From: Bacteroidia bacterium
GTDB taxonomy: Bacteria; Bacteroidota; Bacteroidia; UKL13-3
Direction: 5' to 3'
Assembly: GCA_025454875.1 (NCBI GenBank)
Contig: JALONP010000003.1
Span: 1 to 64,000 of the forward strand
Length of the DNA stretch: 64,000 bases
Part shown: positions 8,687 to 18,673 of the stretch, piece after piece
Layout: every line of letters starts with the position of its first letter
Position numbering within the stretch: the first letter of the stretch is position 1
Notes under the pieces: generated by a model
Seen by the model: only the letters and a program-made list of their open reading frames with translations
Told to the model about the DNA's origin: nothing
Databases searched by the model: none
Program-made: the position numbers and the translations under genes

Positions 8687-11600
8687 TTATTGGGTAACCA
8701 CTATTTTAAGTGATTGGGTATAGCCATTGGTGGCATTTACAAGCATGTACACACCACTTTGCAAATTGCTTATTTCGGTGCGGTAGTTGTTACCAGCATC
8801 AAGTGTTACCGTTTGTACCAACTGACCCAACTGGTTTAATACATTAAACGTTGCCTCATTATTGGTTGTTAGCGTAAAGCTACCACGGTTAGGGTTTGGA
8901 TACGCATTGGCCACAATACGTGGTGCAAGCTCTTCAATACCTACCAAGCTAATTGTTACACAATCTGATGTATCAATACATCCGTTTTTGGTTACAATAA
9001 CGGCATAGCTTCCGCTTACAGCAGGCTCATATGTTTGTTGGGTAGCATTGCCACTTGCAGGTGTATTATCGGCACAATTAATCCATTGGTAAGTGGCGCT
9101 ATCGGTTGAAGCGCTAATGGTTGTTGCCGTGCTGGTAACCAAATTAATTTGTGGCTTAATACCAACATTTACAATAACAGTGCTATCGCAACCTTCGCGG
9201 GTAACCAATTTAAATTGAAACACACCAGCCGTATCAATCACTTGGCTGCCAACCCTCACACTGGTTCCAAAACATAAATCGTAAGTTAAGTTATTAATCA
9301 ACTCAGGCTTTACAGTAAGGTTGAGTGATTGGATACTATCACACCCTTGGGCTGTTGTAAAAAACCTATTGTACACACCTGACTCGGTGCGGGCAATACC
9401 ATTAAATACAAACGTGTCGCCAAAACATATGGTAGCTTGGGTAACAGTTGTTGCCAGTGTTGGCTGGTATACCCACAACTCCTCTTCTGTAGCTGGTGTA
9501 CTTGCTCTAAAATACAAGGTGCCATTAATTGCGGTAAATTGCGATAGGTCTGAGTTGTTTGGACCACTAACAATATCGGCTACTAAAACTGCTGTATCTA
9601 CTCCTTTGCTAACCTTCCACAACTCAGTACCTGTTTGTGGGGTTGTGGCTTTAAACAAAAGGTTGCAACCCATAACCACAAAACTATTTGGGTTAGATCC
9701 ATCATATCCGGGTAGGATATCAACTACTTTTTTAAATACATACCCATCGGTACGCCATAACTCAGCATAATCATAAACTCCATTGGTTAATGTTGTAGTT
9801 GTATAATAAAGTTGGTTATCAAACGCAACACCGTTTCCAAATCCCCATCCAGTTGTTCCTTCCATCATTTCATGAAGCAATACCAACGAGTCATTGCGTA
9901 TCACGTACAATTCGGTACCTCTAGCATCTGTTTTACCATTAAAAAACAACTTATCGCCAACAACAATCAGGTTGTAAGGATATGCTGCATTAATGCTGTT
10001 CACATCTAGGTCAACCAATGTGGTAACTCCACCTGCAATTTTAAACAACTCAGTTCCATCATCACCAGCAGCAGTTACGTAAATGGTGTTGCCAACGCCA
10101 ACAAACGACTCAGGATATGAGGGATCCACTCCCGGTTTGATATCAGCGAACAAGCTTATCGATGATCCATCAGTACGCCATAATTCTGTTCCATGAGCCG
10201 AGTCTTGGGCTGTAAAATAAAGATGATTACCAATTACCTTAAGATTGCCAGGGAATGACCCCTCAATGCCAGGAAACAAATCCCCAACAAGGCTAATGGA
10301 TTGCCCATCTGTTTTCCAAAGTTCAGAACCTGTATTAGGAAGCGTTGCAGCAAAATAAAGTTCATTGTTAAACAATACCATTGGCCCATCTAAAAAGGTA
10401 CTCTCAATGCCTGGGTTAAGGTCTTGAATTAAAGCAAACGTATTGGTTGCCGGATCATATGTGAACAGTTCTTGTCCGATGGTATCATTGGGTAGTGAAA
10501 ATACCAATTTGTTACCCAGCTTATACAAATCTCCATTGATGCTTTTGGTAACAGAATCAACTAAAACAACATTACCTACATTTCCATTGGTTTTAAATAA
10601 AAAGTAATCATTATCGTCTGCTGTAGCAATAAAATACACATCACCATTTACTTCTGTCATTGAATAGACCCTGCTTGAGAGGGTACCTCCAATACTTTTA
10701 ACAAGCGTTGTTCCGGCAGTAGTTCCGTCTGTCAAAAACAGTTCGGGTCTTGATGCAACATTATCTACTGCCGCAAACAATAATTTACCATTGAGTGAAG
10801 CAAAGGGTAGTGGCTCTGAACCTTCTTCTCCGGGCACTAAATCTACAGCTAACATAGTGCCTGCTGCTGTGCCATCTGTTTTCCATAACTCATTGCCAAA
10901 CTCATCGGTGTAGGCCACAAAATAAACAGTATTACCTACTGTAAACATATCCCCTGGTTCGCTGCCTTCAGGACCTGAAATAATATCTTTAACCACAACA
11001 GTTCCTGCCTCAGTTCCATCGGTTTTCCAAAGTTCATATCCATTTGCACTATCTACAGCTGAAAACAAGAGGAGGTTGCCTAACCTCACCATATTGTTTA
11101 CATCGCTTCCTTCCTCTGCACCTTCATAAATATCCTTAACCAAAACAGTTCCTGCCTCTGTACCATCGGTTTTCCAAAGTTCACGGCTGTGTAAGGAGTC
11201 AGAAGCACTAAAATAAAAGGTATTGCCTATGGCTAGCCCTCTTACAAAATTAGGTGAACCGCTTTCTGTTCCTGGGTAAATATCTTTAAGCAATATTGTG
11301 CCTGCGGCAGTTCCATCGCTTACCCAACCCTCTTCGCCTTCATTGGGTGTGGTACGCAGAAAGAGAATTTTATTTCCGAAGCCCTTAAACCGGTAAGGGC
11401 TTGAACTTGAAAACGAGGTGACTTGTACCGTTCCCACCTCTGTGCCATTGCTCTTCCATAAAGTTCTTGGAAAAGTGTTGAATCGAGCAGGTGAAGTCGT
11501 AAAATAAACATCATTTCCTGCAACTGTTAGGTCACCAATTTCAAAGACAGTATTGGATGGCAACAACTTAAAGGTACCTGCTTCAGTCCCATCACTTCTC

Positions 11601-12088
11601 CAAATTTGAAATTCTTGTGTTTGATCCACAGCAAGGAAATATAAAATCCCGTTTGAGAAAACCAATTGACGAGGCCTTGAGGAAAAAGGGCCTGGAAGAA
11701 TATCTTTAACCAAAACAGTACCCTGAGGAGTACCATCTGTTTTCCATAATTCAGTTCCTGTGGTATCTCCATCAGCCGTAAAGTATACCAGGTTGTTAGC
11801 AGAGGTGAAATTTTGGACATTTGAGCTTCCACGACCTTTTCTGATATCAACGAGCATTTGGGTTCCTGCCTCAGTGCCATCAGTAACCCAAGGCTCTCTA
11901 CCAAATTCTTCTACATCAGGATTACAAATAAATTTACCATTGGCTAATGAGGCTCCTTCAGAAGGGTCTGTTCCCCTATTGGCGCGGTTAATGTCTGAAA
12001 TGAGCACAGGAGCCTGTGCTACAGCATGTGTGAGTGAGGCGGTTGCGAGGAGGCAAGCCGCCAAGTGGGTGTAGATTTGTTTCATCAT
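8687..12088 (-). CDS. ELWxxDGT-repeat secreted protein with T9SS C-terminal sorting domain (1133 aa)
   Basis: Many ELWKTDGTEAGTVLVKDI-type repeats, signal peptide, C-terminal YPNPNRGSFTL...LQSGVYMLV. Confidence 0.9.
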   Translation of the reverse strand: MMKQIYTHLAACLLATASLTHAVAQAPVLISDINRANRGTDPSEGASLANGKFICNPDVEEFGREPWVTDGTEAGTQMLVDIRKGRGSSNVQNFTSANNLVYFTADGDTTGTELWKTDGTPQGTVLVKDILPGPFSSRPRQLVFSNGILYFLAVDQTQEFQIWRSDGTEAGTFKLLPSNTVFEIGDLTVAGNDVYFTTSPARFNTFPRTLWKSNGTEVGTVQVTSFSSSSPYRFKGFGNKILFLRTTPNEGEEGWVSDGTAAGTILLKDIYPGTESGSPNFVRGLAIGNTFYFSASDSLHSRELWKTDGTEAGTVLVKDIYEGAEEGSDVNNMVRLGNLLLFSAVDSANGYELWKTDGTEAGTVVVKDIISGPEGSEPGDMFTVGNTVYFVAYTDEFGNELWKTDGTAAGTMLAVDLVPGEEGSEPLPFASLNGKLLFAAVDNVASRPELFLTDGTTAGTTLVKSIGGTLSSRVYSMTEVNGDVYFIATADDNDYFLFKTNGNVGNVVLVDSVTKSINGDLYKLGNKLVFSLPNDTIGQELFTYDPATNTFALIQDLNPGIESTFLDGPMVLFNNELYFAATLPNTGSELWKTDGQSISLVGDLFPGIEGSFPGNLKVIGNHLYFTAQDSAHGTELWRTDGSSISLFADIKPGVDPSYPESFVGVGNTIYVTAAGDDGTELFKIAGGVTTLVDLDVNSINAAYPYNLIVVGDKLFFNGKTDARGTELYVIRNDSLVLLHEMMEGTTGWGFGNGVAFDNQLYYTTTTLTNGVYDYAELWRTDGYVFKKVVDILPGYDGSNPNSFVVMGCNLLFKATTPQTGTELWKVSKGVDTAVLVADIVSGPNNSDLSQFTAINGTLYFRASTPATEEELWVYQPTLATTVTQATICFGDTFVFNGIARTESGVYNRFFTTAQGCDSIQSLNLTVKPELINNLTYDLCFGTSVRVGSQVIDTAGVFQFKLVTREGCDSTVIVNVGIKPQINLVTSTATTISASTDSATYQWINCADNTPASGNATQQTYEPAVSGSYAVIVTKNGCIDTSDCVTISLVGIEELAPRIVANAYPNPNRGSFTLTTNNEATFNVLNQLGQLVQTVTLDAGNNYRTEISNLQSGVYMLVNATNGYTQSLKIVVTQ

Positions 12089-12093
12089 TATTG

Positions 12094-12345
12094 TTATTGG
12101 TTTTGTTTAAAAATGTTTGTTGCTTCGAGTCGGTTGCGTACGTCCCACTTCTTGTACACGATTTTTAAATGAGTTTTAACCGTGTATATAGAAACGTTAA
12201 GTATATCAGCAATTTCTTGATCTGATTTGCCCGTTGCCACCAATTTAATCACATCACGTTGGCGTACTGAAAGTGGTGGGACAGGTGGCTGTTGTTTTTT
12301 ACCTGAAAAACTCATCAAGGCAAATCTATGTGTTAATGCTATCAT
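12094..12345 (-). CDS. Stand-alone LuxR/GerE-type HTH protein (83 aa)
   Basis: LSVRQRDVIKLVATGKSDQEIADILNVSIYTVKTHLKIVYKKWDVRNRLEA. Confidence 0.85.
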   Translation of the reverse strand: MIALTHRFALMSFSGKKQQPPVPPLSVRQRDVIKLVATGKSDQEIADILNVSIYTVKTHLKIVYKKWDVRNRLEATNIFKQNQ

Positions 12346-12435
12346 CTTCCTTCACTCGTTTGAGGTAAAAAATGGCTAAAATTAAAAATCACTCGTTCGA
12401 GTGATAACTGAAAATGAACTATTTGCATCTTTGGT

Positions 12436-14100
12436 CTATTTTTTTGACAATGCTGCTGCTTCCATGCGGTTTCTCACATCTAATTTTTGGTAAATTTTTT
12501 TGATATGTGTTTTCACTGTATTTAATGAAATAAACAATTGATCGGCAATCTCTTTATCTGTATTCCCAATTACAAGCAATTGATAAACCTCCCACTCCCG
12601 TTTTGATAAAAGGGATTGTATTTGAGGAGCATCAATCATTGAATCGCTGATAGAAACTGGAATAACCGATTCGGAAACAGCTGGCAACCGAACCTTTATA
12701 GCCAATAGGCCAAACGCTATGAGTTCAATCAAGCGAAGGGTAAAAAAGTCATTGGGGGTTTTCACAATATTCCCAATTACCCCAATTAAAGGGAGTATAA
12801 ACAATATGGAGCCAATGAAGATAGCAATTGCGCCAGCGTACAAATATACCGAGTAGGCAGATTGAACATGGGCATAAAAAAGAATTGCCCCTAATACCAG
12901 CAGTGATATGAGTACAATAACGAACTTACTAAAAACCACAGGAACTGCCAATGCATTAATTGCCAACGCTGCCGGAATGAAAGGAATAAACTGGACTACC
13001 TCTTTTCGTTTTAGCGTGAACAGGTGTGTATGTTGAAAGGTTAGCATTAAAAACTGCAACAAGCAGCTTATTGAAAGCAAGTAAACAGCATATAATACCT
13101 TAAGATTCCAAAAAGGCACAAATGTATCAGGAACAATAAGTTCATATAATGCCCAATGCCCTGCCATTGCATTCAAAACGGATAACACCAAAAAACCAAC
13201 CAGCCAAAGCCTGCCTTTTAAACCTAAGGTGCTTAAGTAATATACCAAAATCAATAAACCTAAAACTATTAAAAGCAACAATATAGTCTGGTACAATCTC
13301 ACACCTTTAAGTTGGGTAAATGAAGCGAATAACCAATTGGTTCGAGGTGAATTAGAAGGAACCAACCTTGTGCCCGACATGAGTTGTGCATGCACGCCAA
13401 ACTTTCCAACATCAAATAGCGTCTGTTTCACCAATGTATCAAAAGTAAAGGAGGCCATAAGGTTTGGTGTTTCAGGCTCTTGATTAACTAAAAAACCGTT
13501 TCGAATTTGTTCGGGTGTTTTAGCAATATTCCAAATGCGCATATCATCAATACGCCCTTTAAAAAAGAAGGCTGGATGCATGTATGGCTCACCATTGTAT
13601 CGAGTTTCAGCCCCAACCATAAATAAGATACTGCTATCAGGTTGAGCAATTGGAGTAGGTTTATCATTTGAGAGCATGGCAACCACTTCCCCATCCACCA
13701 ATAACCTTGACGAAATTCCATCATAGGTTAATGCAAAATGATGCCAACCGGGAGTTAACAAACTTAAGTTGTAGTATAAGTTATGTGGTTGCAACGTTGA
13801 ATCAAACAATACACAGCCGTACAACTTGCCTAAAAAGATAGCAATAGCGTAACCCGCATGCTGCGTATTGCCAGCCAATGTTGGGGTGTACTCTTCTGCT
13901 GTCCAATCATCCTCCCAAGCAAATAACTCTAAGGTAAGTTGGTTAGTGGGCTTAATAGCATTATCTGAACGCAATTTGAGATACGCGTATTCACCATCAA
14001 ATTCAACACAGTGGTTGGTTGTTTGCGCATGCAAGTAAAAACGCTGATTAAAAACAAGTGAAGTTAGTATATGAATTACAAGCAGGTGCCAGATGCGCAT
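12436..14100 (-). CDS. LamG-like domain, multi-TM, C-terminal LuxR-type HTH protein (554 aa)
   Basis: Signal peptide; LamG-like CVEFDGEYAYLKL...GWHHFALTYDG...GRIDDMRIWN; several hydrophobic helices; LSKREWEVYQLLVIGNTDKEIADQLFISLNTVKTHIKKIYQKLDVRNR. Confidence 0.85.
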   Translation of the reverse strand: MRIWHLLVIHILTSLVFNQRFYLHAQTTNHCVEFDGEYAYLKLRSDNAIKPTNQLTLELFAWEDDWTAEEYTPTLAGNTQHAGYAIAIFLGKLYGCVLFDSTLQPHNLYYNLSLLTPGWHHFALTYDGISSRLLVDGEVVAMLSNDKPTPIAQPDSSILFMVGAETRYNGEPYMHPAFFFKGRIDDMRIWNIAKTPEQIRNGFLVNQEPETPNLMASFTFDTLVKQTLFDVGKFGVHAQLMSGTRLVPSNSPRTNWLFASFTQLKGVRLYQTILLLLIVLGLLILVYYLSTLGLKGRLWLVGFLVLSVLNAMAGHWALYELIVPDTFVPFWNLKVLYAVYLLSISCLLQFLMLTFQHTHLFTLKRKEVVQFIPFIPAALAINALAVPVVFSKFVIVLISLLVLGAILFYAHVQSAYSVYLYAGAIAIFIGSILFILPLIGVIGNIVKTPNDFFTLRLIELIAFGLLAIKVRLPAVSESVIPVSISDSMIDAPQIQSLLSKREWEVYQLLVIGNTDKEIADQLFISLNTVKTHIKKIYQKLDVRNRMEAAALSKK

Positions 14101-14230
14101 GTAACGAAAGTAGAAAAATATTCATCGAGTGTATAAGAATTATGCAAGCAACCGTTTTAGAAAATCATTATAGCATAACTCTTCATCTGCGCAAATCAAT
14201 TTTGTTTAAACAAGGCGGATGCGCATAAAA

Positions 14231-14261
14231 AATCCCACTCCTTTTGCAAAGAAGTGGGATT
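14231..14261 (-). terminator. Terminator downstream of rpoC
   Basis: AATCCCACTC...GAAGTGGGATT hairpin, T tract on minus strand. Confidence 0.75.
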
Positions 14262-14285
14262 GTATGTGTAGCTTATTAAAAGCGT

Positions 14286-17200
14286 TTAGTTACTGTTTGC
14301 TGTTTCGCCTTTTGAGGCCATGAGCATGTCGTACTCTTCTTTCGAACCTACGATGAGTTTTTCATAGTCGCGAATACCGGTACCTGCAGGAATCAAATGA
14401 CCTACGATCACGTTTTCTTTCAATCCCAACATTTGATCTACTTTACCTGATATAGCTGCTTCGTTTAACACTTTGGTAGTTTCTTGGAACGAAGCTGCAC
14501 TCATAAAGCTGGCAGTACCCAACGATGCTTTGGTAATACCCATGATTACTTGTGAAGCTGTTGCCGGTTGGGCATCACGAACCTCTACCAATTTCATAGC
14601 CTTACGTTTAAGCATTGAGTTCTCGTCACGCAATTTGCGTACGTTTACAATTTGTCCTGCTTTAAGGTTAGCAGAGTCACCCGCATCAACAACCACTTTT
14701 TTATCGTAAATCCAGTCGTTGGTTAATTTAAAGTTCCACTTGTCGGCATTTTCACCTTCCAAGAACAACGTATCACCTGGATCTTCAACTGTTAGTTTTT
14801 GCATCATTTGGCGTACAATGATTTCGATATGCTTATCATTGATTTTTACACCTTGCAAACGGTATACTTCTTGGATACCATTTGTAATATAACGCTGAAC
14901 TGCCAACGGACCTTCAATACGCAAGATATCTTGTGGAGAAATTGAACCATCAGAAAGTGATGAACCTGCTTTCACAAAATCGTTTTCTTGAACAAGGATG
15001 TGTTTAGACAATGGAACCATGTATTTCTTTTGTTCACCATCACGTGAGGTAATCAAAATTTCGCGGTTACCACGTTTAATTCCACCAAACGAAACAACAC
15101 CATCAATTTCAGTTACAACAGCTGGGTTTGAAGGATTACGTGCCTCGAACAACTCGGTAACACGTGGCAAACCTCCAGTGATATCTCGGGTTTTACCGAT
15201 GATACGTGGAATTTTAACCAAAATCTCTCCCGCTTTCATTTGGGTTCCTTCTTCAACAATAATATGGGCACCTACCGGAATATTGTATTCCTTGATGGCG
15301 TTGCCTTTCTTATCGGTAATCACAATTGAAGGAATTTTGGTTTTATCTTTCGACTCAATAATTACCTTCTCTTTGTGACCAGTTTGCTCATCACTTTCTT
15401 CTTTAAACGTGATGTTCTCAATGATGTTTTCAAACTTCACTTGACCTGCAAACTCTGATAAAATTACGGCATTGTATGGATCCCATGTACAAACACGTTG
15501 TCCCTTTTCTACTTTATCGCCATTTTTCACAAACAAGTGTGCACCGTAAGGAATATTCATGGTGATAATGGTATTGCCAGTTTTTTCGTCAATAATCCTG
15601 ATTTCACCTTGGCGTCCAATTACAGTATCTACTTTCCCATCTTCTTCAGTTTCGAGCAATACCGTTTTAATTTCTTCAAACTCCAATTTACCACCAAACT
15701 TAGCTGTCATTTCGCTTTCGTTCGCAATATTTGAAGCGGTACCTCCCACGTGGAATGTACGAAGTGTTAACTGAGTACCAGGCTCACCAATTGATTGGGC
15801 TGCAATTACACCCACCGCGTCACCACGTTGTGCCATGCGGCCTGTTGCCAAGTTACGTCCGTAACATTTGGTACAGATACCCACTTTGGTTTCGCAAGTA
15901 AGTGCCGAGCGGATTTCAACTGTTTCGATTGGCGAAGCGTCAATCTTAGTTGCAATTTCTTCAGTAATCTCATCACCCGATTTGCAATATACCTCTCCAG
16001 TTAATGGATCAATAACATCATGCAAACTGGTACGACCCAAAATACGCTCAAATAAGGTTTCAACAACCTCTTCATTGTCTTTAAGCGCTGAGGTAGGAAT
16101 ACCACGCAATGTTCCGCAATCCTCTTCATTTACCACCACGTCTTGCGCCACATCATGCAACCTACGAGTTAGGTAACCCGCATCCGCAGTTTTTAACGCA
16201 GTATCGGCCAAACCTTTACGCGCACCGTGGGTAGAAATAAAGTATTCAATAACCGAAAGCCCTTCTTTAAAGTTTGATAAAATTGGATTCTCGATAATCT
16301 CACCTGTTCCACCACTTGCATTTTTTTGCGGTTTAGCCATCAATCCCCTCATACCACCCAACTGGCGAATTTGCTCCTTGCTACCACGTGCTCCTGAATC
16401 AAGCATCATGTACACAGGGTTAAATCCTTGTTGGTCTTCTTTTAATTGTTTTAATACGGTATCAGCCAAACGTGAGTTGATACGGGTCCAGATATCGATT
16501 ACCTGGTTGTAACGCTCGTTGTTGGTAATGAAACCATTGTTGTAGTTGCTCCAAATTTCGTCAACTTCAGCCATCGCTTCTTTTACGAACTTTTCTTTTT
16601 CGGCTGGGATATTTACATAAGATAAGTTAAACGACAATCCGCCTTTGAAAGCGAAGTGGTAACCCAAGTCTTTGATATCATCCAAAAACTTCGCACATTT
16701 ATCCATACCACAATCTTTAATAATGGCACCAATAATATCGCGTAAGTTCTTTTTGGTTAATGACTCATTGATATAACCAAACTCAGCAGGAACAACTTGG
16801 TTGAACAAAATACGTCCCAAGGTGGTTTCAATCACCTTGCTTACCAACTGTCCGTTTTCTTTAACGTTTGCTTTTACTTTTACAAAAGCGTGTAAGTCTA
16901 CTTTCTTCTCGTTAAATGCAATGATTGCTTCTTCTGCAGAGTAGAATGTTAAACCTTCACCTTTTACTTCATGCTCTTTGGTGTTTTTGCGGCCTTTAGT
17001 AATGTAGTACAATCCCAAAACCATGTCTTGAGAAGGAACTGCAATAGGCGCACCGTTAGCAGGATTTAAGATATTGTGCGAAGCCAACATCAACATTTGA
17101 GCTTCCAAAATTGCTGCATTTCCAAGTGGAACGTGCACCGCCATTTGGTCACCGTCAAAATCCGCGTTAAATCCTGTACACACCAATGGATGCAATTGAA

Positions 17201-18581
17201 TTGCTTTCCCTTCAACCAATTTAGGTTGGAAAGCTTGAATACCCAAACGGTGAAGTGTAGGAGCACGGTTTAGCAATACCGGATGTCCTTTTAAAATATT
17301 TTCGAGGATATCCCAAATAACCGATTCTTTGCGGTCGACCAATTTCTTTGCCGACTTCACGGTTTTAACAATACCACGCTCTAATAATTTACGAATGATG
17401 AATGGCTTGAATAACTCAGCAGCCATATTTTTAGGAATACCACACTCATGCAGTTTTAATTGTGGACCAACCACAATTACCGAACGACCTGAGTAGTCAA
17501 CACGCTTACCTAATAAGTTTTGGCGGAAACGTCCTTGTTTACCTTTAAGCATATCGCTTAATGATTTTAATGGACGGTTACCTTCTGTTTTTACAGCACT
17601 TACACGTCTTGTATTATCAAATAAGCTGTCAACAGCTTCTTGCAACATGCGCTTTTCGTTACGTAAAATTACTTCAGGAGCTTTAATTTCCATCAAACGT
17701 TTTAAACGGTTGTTGCGGATAATTACCCTGCGGTATAAATCATTTAAATCAGAAGTTGCAAAACGGCCACCTTCCAATGGAACAAGTGGACGCAATTCTG
17801 GAGGAATAACCGGAAGAATCTTTACAACCATCCACTCTGGGCGGTTTTCGCCATGTTTTTGAGATGCGCGGAATCCTTCAATTACTTTAAGGCGTTTGAG
17901 GGCTTCCGTTTTGCGTTGTTGTGAAGTTTCGGTATTGGCTTTAATACGCAAGTCAAAACTCAACGTATCTAAATCAATGCGCGATAACAAGAACCACAAT
18001 GCTTCACCACCCATTTTAGCGATGAATTTATTTGGATCTGCATCATCAAGGTATTGGTTATCTTTTGGCAATGAATCCAAAATATCCAAATACTCTTCTT
18101 CGGTTAACAAGTCGTATTGTCCTACACCATCAGCAGCTTTTAAACCTGGTTGGCATACCACATAACGCTCATAGTAAATAACCATGTCGAGTTTTTTGGT
18201 AGGGATACCCAGTAAGTAACCAATTTTGTTAGGCAACGAACGGAAATACCAGATATGAGCAACCGGCACAACTAAGTTGATATGCCCAATACGCTCACGT
18301 CTAACTTTTTTCTCCGTAACTTCTACACCGCATCTATCGCACACAATGCCCTTGTAGCGAATACGCTTGTATTTACCGCAATGGCATTCATAATCTTTTA
18401 TAGGTCCAAAAATCCGCTCACAAAACAAACCACCCATTTCAGGTTTAAACGAGCGGTAGTTAATTGTTTCGGGTTTGGTTACTTCACCAAATGATTTGGT
18501 TAAAATAGATTCAGGTGAGGATAACCCGATTCTGATTTTGGTGAAATTGCTTTTTATTTTTTGATCTTTTTTTAATGACAT
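14286..18581 (-). CDS. rpoC: DNA-directed RNA polymerase subunit beta'
   Basis: [12 protein letters not shown] active site; full-length. Confidence 0.99.
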   Translation of the reverse strand: MSLKKDQKIKSNFTKIRIGLSSPESILTKSFGEVTKPETINYRSFKPEMGGLFCERIFGPIKDYECHCGKYKRIRYKGIVCDRCGVEVTEKKVRRERIGHINLVVPVAHIWYFRSLPNKIGYLLGIPTKKLDMVIYYERYVVCQPGLKAADGVGQYDLLTEEEYLDILDSLPKDNQYLDDADPNKFIAKMGGEALWFLLSRIDLDTLSFDLRIKANTETSQQRKTEALKRLKVIEGFRASQKHGENRPEWMVVKILPVIPPELRPLVPLEGGRFATSDLNDLYRRVIIRNNRLKRLMEIKAPEVILRNEKRMLQEAVDSLFDNTRRVSAVKTEGNRPLKSLSDMLKGKQGRFRQNLLGKRVDYSGRSVIVVGPQLKLHECGIPKNMAAELFKPFIIRKLLERGIVKTVKSAKKLVDRKESVIWDILENILKGHPVLLNRAPTLHRLGIQAFQPKLVEGKAIQLHPLVCTGFNADFDGDQMAVHVPLGNAAILEAQMLMLASHNILNPANGAPIAVPSQDMVLGLYYITKGRKNTKEHEVKGEGLTFYSAEEAIIAFNEKKVDLHAFVKVKANVKENGQLVSKVIETTLGRILFNQVVPAEFGYINESLTKKNLRDIIGAIIKDCGMDKCAKFLDDIKDLGYHFAFKGGLSFNLSYVNIPAEKEKFVKEAMAEVDEIWSNYNNGFITNNERYNQVIDIWTRINSRLADTVLKQLKEDQQGFNPVYMMLDSGARGSKEQIRQLGGMRGLMAKPQKNASGGTGEIIENPILSNFKEGLSVIEYFISTHGARKGLADTALKTADAGYLTRRLHDVAQDVVVNEEDCGTLRGIPTSALKDNEEVVETLFERILGRTSLHDVIDPLTGEVYCKSGDEITEEIATKIDASPIETVEIRSALTCETKVGICTKCYGRNLATGRMAQRGDAVGVIAAQSIGEPGTQLTLRTFHVGGTASNIANESEMTAKFGGKLEFEEIKTVLLETEEDGKVDTVIGRQGEIRIIDEKTGNTIITMNIPYGAHLFVKNGDKVEKGQRVCTWDPYNAVILSEFAGQVKFENIIENITFKEESDEQTGHKEKVIIESKDKTKIPSIVITDKKGNAIKEYNIPVGAHIIVEEGTQMKAGEILVKIPRIIGKTRDITGGLPRVTELFEARNPSNPAVVTEIDGVVSFGGIKRGNREILITSRDGEQKKYMVPLSKHILVQENDFVKAGSSLSDGSISPQDILRIEGPLAVQRYITNGIQEVYRLQGVKINDKHIEIIVRQMMQKLTVEDPGDTLFLEGENADKWNFKLTNDWIYDKKVVVDAGDSANLKAGQIVNVRKLRDENSMLKRKAMKLVEVRDAQPATASQVIMGITKASLGTASFMSAASFQETTKVLNEAAISGKVDQMLGLKENVIVGHLIPAGTGIRDYEKLIVGSKEEYDMLMASKGETANSN

Positions 18582-18630
18582 ATGGTTGTCGTTATTTCGT
18601 TAAATGTGTGTTGAGTATAGTAGGAATATG

Positions 18631-18661
18631 GCCCGCGCGAGGCCGTAGGCCTCGCGCGGGC
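18631..18661. repeat. Perfect 14-bp GC-rich inverted repeat in rpoB-rpoC gap
   Basis: GCCCGCGCGAGGCC-GTA-GGCCTCGCGCGGGC. Confidence 0.95.
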
Positions 18662-18673
18662 TTCTTCAATTTG

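Noticed and set aside
9310-12074. Numerous 65-149 aa ORFs within the ELWxxDGT gene
   Set aside because: Alternative-frame artefacts of a repetitive coding sequence
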